The notes beneath the pieces were generated by a model. The model was not told the DNA's origin. It searched no databases and saw nothing but the letters and a program-made list of their open reading frames with translations. A stretch of 7,666 nt of DNA, taken from assembly GCA_024280135.1 (NCBI GenBank), contig JAJRQS010000028.1, positions 1 through 7,666 of the forward strand, given 5' to 3'. Shown in pieces: positions 1 through 6,357 of this stretch. The first letter of the stretch is position 1, and each line of letters begins with the position of its first letter. Origin of the DNA: Bacteroidota bacterium (GTDB taxonomy: Bacteria > Bacteroidota > Bacteroidia > Chitinophagales > Saprospiraceae). A program made the translations under genes and the position numbers.

Positions 1-687
1 ATCATAAAAAGGATTCCATCCTGCACCCGAAACCACATACGAACAGGAAAAATTTGAAGTCATTACCCTGTCCGATTGAATGCTCAACACTATATTTCCA
101 GTTGGCTGATTCTGCACTGCATTCAATTCATTTAATTGTTTTTGAATTGTACTAAACTTTTTGTTCAGTTCTTTGGCTTGCTTCGTCAAACTTCTTTTTT
201 CTTTTTTTATTTCTAAAAACTTACTTTTTTGGGCACCCACTAGTGCTACTACTTGAGCTGCTGTAAAACCTTGATCCCTACCGCCTAAAACTTGGTTCTT
301 ATTCAAGACCTGTTCTAAGTTTTTCAAGATTTCAACTTGGTCATTTATCCAATTTATCTCCTCTGACAATTGCTCCTTCTCTTCTCTCAACCTAACTATT
401 TCAGGACTTTCCTCTTTGTTTTGGATATAATTATTCAGATACTTTGCAGACAAAAGCGTAACTCCAGAACCTGCTAACTTCACTTGTACACTCACAGGAT
501 TCACTTGCATAGAGAGTCCCGAAAGTACAACTTCTTGCCTACCTGGCTTCAAACTAATAGTTCCTTTTCTAGAGATTTCTGCATTTTGTCGAAAGACCGT
601 TACATGATCAATTGAAGAGGTTATCGCTTGCGCAAAAATGGATTGGGCACTGAATACTAAAAGTAAAAAGAACAGCGTATTTCTCAT
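1..687 (-). CDS. Exported DUF4140/DUF4139 protein, mucoidy-inhibitor-A-like (C-terminus outside window)
   Basis: The first 229 codons are present; the gene continues past the left edge. It starts at an ATG (complement of 685-687) after an A-rich leader. Residues 1-20 form a signal peptide (MRN, then a hydrophobic run ending in SIFAQ), so the protein should be exported to the periplasm or envelope. Residues about 30-85 form a beta-rich segment (VFRQNAEISRKGTI, LKPGRQEVVLSGL) typical of the DUF4140 N-terminal domain. Two Lys/Glu-rich, probably coiled-coil stretches follow, at about 91-128 and 150-190. At 213-229 the reading CSYVVSGAGWNPFYD matches the beginning of DUF4139. These architectures are often labelled 'mucoidy inhibitor MuiA', but the molecular function is unknown. 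The kinase-fusion gene lies upstream on the same strand with a 61-bp gap, so co-transcription is possible. Nothing links it to the plus-strand operon. The family call is fairly secure; the MuiA name implies no tested role. Confidence 0.82.
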   Translation of the reverse strand, partial: MRNTLFFLLLVFSAQSIFAQAITSSIDHVTVFRQNAEISRKGTISLKPGRQEVVLSGLSMQVNPVSVQVKLAGSGVTLLSAKYLNNYIQNKEESPEIVRLREEKEQLSEEINWINDQVEILKNLEQVLNKNQVLGGRDQGFTAAQVVALVGAQKSKFLEIKKEKRSLTKQAKELNKKFSTIQKQLNELNAVQNQPTGNIVLSIQSDRVMTSNFSCSYVVSGAGWNPFYD

Positions 688-748
688 GTTTTTATTTTTG
701 GTTAAAAGTGATGGTTTCAAAACGAAGTATTAATTATAAAAGTATTAT

Positions 749-1519
749 CTACATTTTATTTCGGATAGAAGTTGCAGATATTTTCTTAATATTTTCAGGC
801 GGTATATGTTCTTTAATCTCATACCCAACCCCTCTACCATAATTAACACTTTCTATATCTGGTATGATGATGACTTTTACACGCTCTTTGGCGTGTAGCT
901 CTTTATACTCAGCAATAATCTTAGATTGCACTTCTTTTGCGGTAAAAGGATTTTTATCATTTACTTGCATGTCTCGAACACAAATCAAGATGCGTCTCCC
1001 CTCTTTCAACCGTTGATCAAACAGCCACTTATGCCCATCATGCAATGGCTGATACCTTCCGACAAACATTGCAAAGCGATTGACTTCTACAACAACTTCC
1101 AATATCTTATGCATACAAACCTCTATTGATGCATCCGTATCAATATCTGTAAAATTGTTTTGGGGTGGTTCATATGCTTCCACCCAGTACGCTTCCTTCC
1201 CCCGTTTTTCGGTGCTATGCAAATAAAACTCCACCACTGGGGCTAACTCCTTAAATTTTTCACGCAAGTCTATATAGGGTGCTACAACTGACACGACAAC
1301 TATCTTGTCTGCATCATTCATCCCCTTAGCTATCGCTTGAGCTGTTTCAATATTCTTTCGACGACCCATTTCTGAATAGTCAAAATTTTGCGTAAGCGAC
1401 CGCAGTCCATCTCCATCAATATGCTCCACCCTGCGCCCTCGTGTTTTGAAGTGCTCTACCAACAAAGTCGCCAAAGTTGTTTTTCCCGACCCAGGCTGTC
1501 CCGTAAACCAATAAATCAT
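749..1519 (-). CDS. Fusion of adenylylsulfate-kinase-like P-loop kinase and HxGH nucleotidyltransferase
   Basis: A 256-residue cytosolic protein with two catalytic domains. The N-terminal half resembles APS kinase (CysC). It has a P-loop GQPGSGKTT at 7-15, HIDGDGLR at 33-40 (canonical LDGDNVR), RRKNIETAQAIAK at 53-65, VVAPYIDLR at 78-86 (canonical ISPYRxDR) and a degenerate lid region near 104-125. The C-terminal half, from about 149, is a cytidylyltransferase-like domain: MFVGRYQPLHDGH at 151-163 contains the HxGH nucleotide-binding motif, and ISATSIR at 247-253 is the matching C-terminal motif. The domain resembles NMN or pantetheine-phosphate adenylyltransferases. An APS kinase normally acts with ATP sulfurylase, but no sulfate-assimilation gene is visible here. 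The P-loop and lid differ from true CysC, so the phosphate acceptor could be something else. An activated phosphate or nucleotide conjugate is an inference. The ATG start fits a candidate promoter just upstream. Family call firm; substrate unknown. Confidence 0.85.
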   Translation of the reverse strand: MIYWFTGQPGSGKTTLATLLVEHFKTRGRRVEHIDGDGLRSLTQNFDYSEMGRRKNIETAQAIAKGMNDADKIVVVSVVAPYIDLREKFKELAPVVEFYLHSTEKRGKEAYWVEAYEPPQNNFTDIDTDASIEVCMHKILEVVVEVNRFAMFVGRYQPLHDGHKWLFDQRLKEGRRILICVRDMQVNDKNPFTAKEVQSKIIAEYKELHAKERVKVIIIPDIESVNYGRGVGYEIKEHIPPENIKKISATSIRNKM

Positions 1520-1651
1520 TCTTTTTTATTGCAAAAATAACCTCTTTTATCCTTTCAAAAGCGTATTCTATCAAATAGAACCATACAGTTATAAAACTAA
1601 AAAATCGTTTTCACTTTTTCTTCCTACTTTTACCACACAAATACACAAAAA
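1520..1651. promoter_or_regulatory. Divergent intergenic region between the kinase fusion and the WGR-ligase operon
   Basis: This 132-bp A+T-rich gap separates two divergently transcribed genes and must hold the promoters for both. The minus-strand candidate at 1532-1560 is listed separately. For the plus strand, TACTTTTA at 1625-1632 matches TAnnTTTG at seven of eight positions. It lies 19 bp before the ATG at 1652, but no good TTTG is seen at the expected upstream distance. I see no operator palindrome and no riboswitch-like structure. Because no later gap in the operon exceeds 24 bp, this region probably drives all seven plus-strand genes. Confidence 0.5.
1532..1560 (-). promoter_or_regulatory. 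Candidate Bacteroidota-type promoter for the kinase fusion gene
   Basis: Read on the minus strand, TATTTTTG (complement of 1532-1539) fits the Bacteroidota -7 consensus TAnnTTTG. A TTTTG (complement of 1556-1560) lies 16 bp further upstream in the place of the -33 TTTG. The spacer is a little short for the usual 17-23 bp. Transcription would begin very near the ATG at 1519, giving a leader of only a few bases. This is a motif match by eye in an A+T-rich region, so chance is a real alternative. Confidence 0.4.
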
Positions 1652-2701
1652 ATGAAACCTGAACACATAACCCTTTTCTTTAGACAAGAGCGAAGCGACA
1701 AGGTATATAAAGCATCTTTGGAGGAAAAGGATGGGCAATATATCGTCAATTTTGCCTACGGAAGAAGGGGAGCAACCCTCAAAACGGGTACAAAAACGCA
1801 AAGCCCTGTCCCTTATGAAAAAGCCAAGAAAATATATGACAAACTAGTCCTCTCCAAAACAGCCAAAGGATATGTGCCCGATGAAGATAACTCAGAATAT
1901 GTAGTTGATACTGAACAAAGAAAAACGGGCATTCACTGTCAATTATTAAACCCAATAGACGACATAGAATTAGACCAATTCATAACAGATGATAATTGGT
2001 GTGCCCAAGAGAAAATGGATGGTAAACGTATGTTAATTCATAAATCTGAAGAAATAATAGCTATCAACCGAAAAGGCCTAAGTGTAGGGGCGCCCAAAAG
2101 CATGATGGACGCAGTTGCAACAATAGACCCTACTTTTCTTATTGATGGAGAGGCTATTGGAGACACGCTGTACGTTTTTGATTTGCTTGCGCTAAATGGC
2201 ACTGATATTAAAAATAAAACTTATATTGAAAGATATGAATTACTAAAAACCTTAGGCCTTTCAGGAGCACTTCAACTCGTTCCATTAGCCGAAACAAAAG
2301 CTAAAAAAGAAAAACTTTTACAATCTCTAAAGGAAGCAGGAGCAGAAGGAATTGTTTTCAAAAAAAACACTTCAGCCTATCAAGCAGGACGACCCAATTC
2401 TGGAGGAGACCAACGAAAATATAAGTTTTATGAAACGGCATCGGTATTAGTCAGCAAAGTCAATGACAAACGAAGTGTTGGCATGTCAGTTATTGATGAA
2501 GAAGGTAAAACCGTCTTTGTTGGAAATGTTACAATTTCTCCAAATAAAGATGTCCCAAAAGAGGGGGATATCATCGAAGTTCGTTATCTTTATGCATACA
2601 AAGGGGGTAGCATTTATCAACCCACATTCTTAATGGTCAGAACCGATATCGACCCACAAGACTGTATCCTTTCAAAATTGAAATTAAAAAAAGAATCCTA
2701 A
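1652..2701 (+). CDS. WGR-domain ATP-dependent DNA ligase
   Basis: A 349-residue protein. Residues about 1-75 form a WGR domain: FRQERSDKVYKASLEE leads to FAYGRRGATLKTGTKTQ, with Tyr replacing the signature Trp (YGR at 36-38). WGR domains bind nucleic acid in poly(ADP-ribose) polymerases and in MolR-like bacterial proteins. Residues about 95-260 are the nucleotidyltransferase domain of ATP-dependent polynucleotide ligases. Motif I is EKMDGKR at 120-126, with K121 the expected AMP-accepting lysine. Motif Ia is INRKG at 138-142. DGEAI lies at 165-169, the motif III region FDLLALNG at 176-183, motif IV EGIVFKK at 232-238 and motif V RKYKFYE at 255-261. Residues about 262-335 read as the OB-fold. 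All catalytic motifs are present, so the enzyme should be able to seal nicked DNA, though an RNA or hybrid substrate cannot be excluded. It stands at the head of the operon, 11 bp before the first STM4015 gene, with no terminator between them. No BRCT, polymerase or nuclease domain is fused. Confidence 0.9.
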   Translation: MKPEHITLFFRQERSDKVYKASLEEKDGQYIVNFAYGRRGATLKTGTKTQSPVPYEKAKKIYDKLVLSKTAKGYVPDEDNSEYVVDTEQRKTGIHCQLLNPIDDIELDQFITDDNWCAQEKMDGKRMLIHKSEEIIAINRKGLSVGAPKSMMDAVATIDPTFLIDGEAIGDTLYVFDLLALNGTDIKNKTYIERYELLKTLGLSGALQLVPLAETKAKKEKLLQSLKEAGAEGIVFKKNTSAYQAGRPNSGGDQRKYKFYETASVLVSKVNDKRSVGMSVIDEEGKTVFVGNVTISPNKDVPKEGDIIEVRYLYAYKGGSIYQPTFLMVRTDIDPQDCILSKLKLKKES

Positions 2702-2712
2702 AAAAAAGACTT

Positions 2713-3642
2713 ATGGCTTTTAATGATAACGCTAAAAAATTCAACGACCAATTTGTAAAAGACTTTACAAAAGAGAAAGGCATCCAAAACCCTGATATCA
2801 CTTATCGGATACGGACTGATTGGGAAACGGAGTTAGATGCTACTCAATTATTTAAAGACTTCATCAATGACCCTAATTTTTCTAAAATTGACAATTTTAT
2901 TATAGGTTTATGGGTGTTGGACGATTCTACCATTTCACCTTCAGAAATAATGCAGGTCATTCTTGATAACAAAGACAAAATGCAACACATCAAAGGTATC
3001 TTTTTTGGTGATATCACTTATGAAGAAAATGAAGTCTCCTGGATTGAAAACATGAATCATGGCCCCCTATTGCAAGCATTACCCAATCTTGAAACCTATC
3101 AAGTTCGAGGCGGCAATAATCTTTCATTGGGTACTGACCTTAAACATCCGAATCTTAAAAAACTAATCATTGAAACTGGCGGCATGAGTAAAAACATATT
3201 AAATGAAATTGCTAGTGCAGATTTGCCTAAATTAACCCATCTTGAATTGTGGTTAGGTGATGAAGGATATGGTTTTGATGCCAGTATAGAAGACATAACC
3301 AATGCTTATAGAGGTCATCAACCCGACCACCTTCCATCTTTAAAGTATTTAGGCTTAAGAAATAGTGAGGTGGCGGATGAAATTGCTGTTGCCCTGATAG
3401 ATGATCCTGTTTTTGATAAAATTGAAGTGTTAGATTTATCAAAAGGAACGCTTGGCAATGAAGGAGCAGAAGCTATCTTAAAAAATCCAAGTATTCTAAA
3501 ACTTCAAAAAATGGACCTGCATCATAATTATATTTCCGATGAGCTTGCAGCCAAAATTGGCGCATTGGGAATAGAGATCAATTTAGACGATCGTGAACCC
3601 AACCCTGGGGAATATGATCGCTATGTAGAAGTTGGAGAATAA
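2713..3642 (+). CDS. STM4015-family leucine-rich-repeat protein, first copy
   Basis: A 309-residue protein without signal peptide or membrane segment, so cytosolic. Residues 1-115 are the family-specific N-terminal region, with YRIRTDWETELDA at 31-43 and the strongly kept MQHIKGIFFGD at 90-100 followed by EVSWI. From about 122 to 290 it carries irregular ribonuclease-inhibitor-type leucine-rich repeats: LPNLETYQVRGG, HPNLKKLIIETGG, LPKLTHLELWLGD, LPSLKYLGLRNSEVADEIA, IEVLDLSKGTLGNEGAEAIL and LQKMDLHHNYISDE. The C-terminus is acidic and ends DRYVEVGE, like other members. LRRs bind partner proteins or peptides; no catalytic motif is visible, so a scaffold or recognition role is inferred. It lies between the WGR-ligase and a second copy of itself. 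The ATG follows an A-rich stretch and opens with MAF, the same as the copy, which supports the start. Confidence 0.88.
   Translation: MAFNDNAKKFNDQFVKDFTKEKGIQNPDITYRIRTDWETELDATQLFKDFINDPNFSKIDNFIIGLWVLDDSTISPSEIMQVILDNKDKMQHIKGIFFGDITYEENEVSWIENMNHGPLLQALPNLETYQVRGGNNLSLGTDLKHPNLKKLIIETGGMSKNILNEIASADLPKLTHLELWLGDEGYGFDASIEDITNAYRGHQPDHLPSLKYLGLRNSEVADEIAVALIDDPVFDKIEVLDLSKGTLGNEGAEAILKNPSILKLQKMDLHHNYISDELAAKIGALGIEINLDDREPNPGEYDRYVEVGE
2980..3011 (+). repeat. 32-nt block identical to 3922-3953 (first copy)
   Basis: This segment inside the first STM4015 gene is identical over 32 bases to positions 3922-3953 in the second gene, and both encode MQHIKGIFFGD. The two genes are otherwise clearly diverged at the nucleotide level, so the block stands out. 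Selection on the peptide or a short gene-conversion tract could each explain it. Confidence 0.75.
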
Positions 3643-3654
3643 CAAAATTTAGAA

Positions 3655-4569
3655 ATGGCATTTTACAGCAAAACTAAAAAATTTAATGGTCAATTTGTTT
3701 CTGATTTCAAAGAAGAAAAAGGAATCTTAAACCCCGACATCGCCTATCGTATTCGAACAGATTACGATTCAGAATTAGATGCAAATTTGTTATTTCAATC
3801 CTTCCTAAAAGACCCGAAATTTGAATTCGTATCAAATTTCGTAATGGGTATTTGGTCTATGGAAGTGTTTGAAGAAGCACCGACAGATATAATTAATACA
3901 ATAATAGCCAATAAGGAAAAGATGCAACACATCAAAGGTATCTTTTTTGGTGACATTGAAGTAACTGAAAGTGAGCTTTCTTGGATAATACAAACCAATC
4001 ATGCACCCGTATTAGCGGCCTTACCCAACCTAGAAGTGTATCATATCAGAGGGGCTCAAGGCCTTTCTTTAGGTGAGTTAAATCACAAAAAACTTCAAAA
4101 ACTAGTCATTGAAAGCGCAGGTACTCCTACTAATGTTTTTGAAGAATTGGGACGAGCAAACTTACCTAACTTGGCCTACCTGGAATTATGGCTTGGAAGT
4201 GAGGATCAAGGGTTTGAAGCAAAAGAGATAGGGCAGATATTTCAAGCTTTTCAAAACCTACCTTCCCTTAAACATCTAGGCCTCAACAATAGTGAAAACA
4301 CTAACGAGATAGCGATCGCTCTTACCCATCACCCCATCATGAACCAACTGGAATCGTTAGATCTATCTGGTGGAATTCTTGGCGACAAAGGAGCAGAAGC
4401 GCTTTTGTCTAACCCAAGCATTAAGCATTTACAAAAACTAAATCTTGCTCATAATTTCATTTCCAATGCCGTTGCTTCACTATTCGATAATTTAGGTATC
4501 GAAGTGAATTTAAGTCAACGATATCCGGCCATTGAAGAAGATAATCGTTATATAGCAGTAGGCGAATGA
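3655..4569 (+). CDS. STM4015-family leucine-rich-repeat protein, second copy
   Basis: A 304-residue paralogue of the preceding gene. By my ungapped count 80 of the first 140 residues are identical. It shares MAF, KKFNxQFVxDF, YRIRTD at 31-36, MQHIKGIFFGD at 90-100 and ELSWI, and it has the same LRR layout from about 122 to 287: LPNLEVYHIRGA, LQKLVIESAG, LPNLAYLELWLGS, LPSLKHLGLNNS, LESLDLSGGILGDKGAEALL and LQKLNLAHNFIS. It ends DNRYIAVGE. It is shorter than its twin mainly because of a gap near 195-202. Both copies are intact with no frameshift, which argues that both are used, perhaps as a heterodimer or for different partners (inference). Its stop overlaps the STM4014 start by four bases (ATGA), which suggests coupled translation. 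No catalytic residues are apparent. Confidence 0.88.
   Translation: MAFYSKTKKFNGQFVSDFKEEKGILNPDIAYRIRTDYDSELDANLLFQSFLKDPKFEFVSNFVMGIWSMEVFEEAPTDIINTIIANKEKMQHIKGIFFGDIEVTESELSWIIQTNHAPVLAALPNLEVYHIRGAQGLSLGELNHKKLQKLVIESAGTPTNVFEELGRANLPNLAYLELWLGSEDQGFEAKEIGQIFQAFQNLPSLKHLGLNNSENTNEIAIALTHHPIMNQLESLDLSGGILGDKGAEALLSNPSIKHLQKLNLAHNFISNAVASLFDNLGIEVNLSQRYPAIEEDNRYIAVGE
3922..3953 (+). repeat. 32-nt block identical to 2980-3011 (second copy)
   Basis: This is the second occurrence of the identical block, in the same reading frame and at the same residue positions (90-100) of the second STM4015 gene. Flanking bases differ at both ends. Confidence 0.75.
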
Positions 4570-5690
4570 TGAGGTTTGCGATTATTTGTACCCCTGAAAA
4601 CAGGCGTTATTCTTATTTCGAACGAGCGGTGACCTTTCATGGTTTTCTGCCTCCTATCTGTATTTCCTATTTGGATGTATTACAAAATAAAGCAGATTTA
4701 ACTCAAGTCTTATCATCTGTTGATGTCTTAAAAATTGAATCTATTGGAGAAAATTTTAATGCTCAAAAAGAGCTAATAGCACTAGCCGAAAATCAACATT
4801 CAAGCTTCATTTCGAAAAGTAAAGCAAAACAATTATCTTTCGACAAAGGCATTATTCGATTTAATCGACAGGAGTATTGTGGCTTCCAATTATTATTGCA
4901 AAAAATTCAAGAGGCACTTACGCTTTTTCCACACATTCAGGTCATGAACTCAATTAATGACATTTCCTTGATGCTAGACAAGACGCGTTTTCATCAAAAG
5001 ATGATACAAAAAAAAATATCGGTTATTCCTGCTATTTATAATATTAAAAACTTTACAGAATTGATTCAAAAAATGATGGAGCATAATTGGACACGTGTTT
5101 TCATCAAACCCAATCATGGTTCTTCTGCCGCTGGAGTCATTGCCTTTCGGAAAAATAGCACTAAAATGATGGCGACTACTTCTATTGAATATACCGCAAA
5201 AAAAGGAGAAATAAAACTCTACAACTCCCTAAAAATCCGAAGATACCAAGATCCTGAACAAATCGAGCAAATAGTAAACACTATCGCCCAAGACGGCATA
5301 ATTGTCGAGAAGTGGCTCCCAAAACCGAGTATCGAAGGCTCCGTATATGATTTCAGAGTTGTCACTATTAATCAAAAGGCCAATCATATTATTGCTAGAC
5401 AAAGTACTAGCCCTATGACTAACTTACATTTAGGAAACCGACGCGGTAACTTGGATAGAATAAAAACAGAAATTGGTGCTAAGGCTTGGAACCATTTGCA
5501 AGAACTCGCAAAAAAAACCGCAGCTGCATTACCCAATTCACTATATGCTGGGTTAGATATTTTACTGACCAAAGGTACTTATAAACCCTATTTGATCGAG
5601 GCTAATGCCTTTGGAGATTTACTACCCAATTTATTGATTAATGGGCATGACACCTATCAAGCCCAAATCCAATATTATAAAACACAATAA
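4566..5690 (+). CDS. STM4014-family protein, ATP-grasp-like
   Basis: A 374-residue cytosolic protein with ATP-grasp architecture. The N-terminal region (1-130) begins with RFAIICTPENRR and is poorly conserved. DKTRFHQKMIQKKISVIPA at 138-156 is the usual start of the ATP-grasp core. FIKPNHGSSAAGV at 179-191 is the nucleotide-binding lysine and glycine-rich loop. IVEKWLPK lies at 246-253 and DFRVVTINQKANHIIARQS at 262-280. GLDILL at 329-334 and LIEANAFGDLLPNLL at 343-357 supply the expected Mg-binding residues D331, E345 and N347. ATP-grasp enzymes activate a carboxylate as acyl phosphate and join it to an amine or thiol; the substrates here are unknown. The EANAFGDLLP ending and the position between STM4015 and STM4013 identify the family. 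Two adjacent ATGs (4566 and 4569) are possible starts; the first overlaps the previous stop. The HAD gene follows after one base. Confidence 0.84.
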   Translation: MMRFAIICTPENRRYSYFERAVTFHGFLPPICISYLDVLQNKADLTQVLSSVDVLKIESIGENFNAQKELIALAENQHSSFISKSKAKQLSFDKGIIRFNRQEYCGFQLLLQKIQEALTLFPHIQVMNSINDISLMLDKTRFHQKMIQKKISVIPAIYNIKNFTELIQKMMEHNWTRVFIKPNHGSSAAGVIAFRKNSTKMMATTSIEYTAKKGEIKLYNSLKIRRYQDPEQIEQIVNTIAQDGIIVEKWLPKPSIEGSVYDFRVVTINQKANHIIARQSTSPMTNLHLGNRRGNLDRIKTEIGAKAWNHLQELAKKTAAALPNSLYAGLDILLTKGTYKPYLIEANAFGDLLPNLLINGHDTYQAQIQYYKTQ

Positions 5691-5691
5691 G

Positions 5692-6357
5692 ATGCTTAAA
5701 AATATTAAAGCTATTTATTTTGACTTAGACAATACTTTGATTAGCCGAGATAATGCTTTTCAAGAAATGATCGTCAGGTTGTTTGCACAAAAAAATCTAA
5801 AAATAGACATCCGATTAATCATGCATATCGACAATCATGGTTACACTAACAGAATGGCGTTTAGTGAATGGCTAGTTGATATGTACCCTGCTTTGCAAAT
5901 GACTGCCGAAGAAGTATATACTTTTGGGGTGACTCAAATCCATAAATTCGTTTGCCCCCTTGACGATGAACTACTTACTCAACTACAAAACCTTGGACAA
6001 CGATTTAAAATAGGTATCATCACTAACGGGTCAATCCAAAATCAAACGGCCAAATACAATCAAGCTGGACTCTCCAAAGTATTTGACATAAACAAACTTT
6101 ACATCTCTCAGGCTTATCAAACAGCTAAACCAGAAACAGATTTTTTTAAAATAGTACTTGATGACTTGGAACTAGACGCCCAGCAGATGTTGTACATTGG
6201 GGATAACCCAAAGGCAGATATTTGGGGTCCTAATCAACTACAAATAAAAACGTGTTGGGTTTCTAATGGTAGAACTTGGGCAGAACCCTATTCCCCCACT
6301 TTCCAAACTGCGAGTATCCGAGCTTTTTTAGACAAACAAATTCTCCATGCAGTATAA
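5692..6357 (+). CDS. HAD-superfamily hydrolase (HAD-IA type, helical cap)
   Basis: A 221-residue phosphatase-like protein. Motif I is YFDLDNTL at 9-16, with nucleophile D11 and acid/base D13. Motif II is IITNGS at 109-114, with T111. The motif III lysine is K146 in AKPETDFF. Motif IV is YIGDNPKADIWG at 168-179, with D171 and D176. Residues about 20-90 are the helical C1 cap that sets substrate choice. All catalytic residues are present, so it should hydrolyse a phosphate ester or phosphoanhydride, probably of a small molecule. The frame is open from an ATG at 5641, but that would overlap STM4014 by 50 bases and add 17 residues unlike a HAD start. The ATG at 5692, one base after the STM4014 stop, leaves a standard N-terminus (MLKNIKAIYFDLD). 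HAD enzymes are not among the numbered STM4011-4015 families, so this member may be lineage-specific. Substrate unknown. Confidence 0.87.
   Translation: MLKNIKAIYFDLDNTLISRDNAFQEMIVRLFAQKNLKIDIRLIMHIDNHGYTNRMAFSEWLVDMYPALQMTAEEVYTFGVTQIHKFVCPLDDELLTQLQNLGQRFKIGIITNGSIQNQTAKYNQAGLSKVFDINKLYISQAYQTAKPETDFFKIVLDDLELDAQQMLYIGDNPKADIWGPNQLQIKTCWVSNGRTWAEPYSPTFQTASIRAFLDKQILHAV

Noticed and set aside
725..747. Direct repeat AAGTATTA (725-732 and 740-747) between the two minus-strand genes
   Set aside because: Eight bases in A+T-rich intergenic DNA is within chance; there is no associated promoter, palindrome or attachment-site pattern.
926..1129. Plus-strand open frame of 67 codons
   Set aside because: It lies wholly inside the kinase-nucleotidyltransferase gene on the other strand, and its translation shows no domain-like pattern.
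749..1519. Assignment as cysC of sulfate assimilation
   Set aside because: The altered P-loop and lid, the C-terminal nucleotidyltransferase and the absence of sulfate genes make the standard symbol unsafe.
1589..1801. Minus-strand open frame of 70 codons overlapping the ligase start
   Set aside because: It is antisense to the WGR domain, rich in Cys and Phe as expected from reversed A-rich coding sequence, and has no family resemblance.
3099..3442. Two overlapping minus-strand open frames inside the first STM4015 gene
   Set aside because: Both are antisense to a well-supported LRR gene and overlap each other; no motif is seen.
4311..4320. Perfect palindrome AGCGATCGCT, containing the cyanobacterial HIP1 octamer GCGATCGC
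   Set aside because: It occurs once, inside a coding region encoding IAIAL; the rest of the window gives no cyanobacterial signal.
5641..5691. Upstream ATG extending the HAD protein by 17 residues
   Set aside because: It would overlap STM4014 by 50 bases and adds a stretch (MGMTPIKPKSNIIKHNK) unlike HAD N-termini; the ATG at 5692 fits the family and the spacing better.
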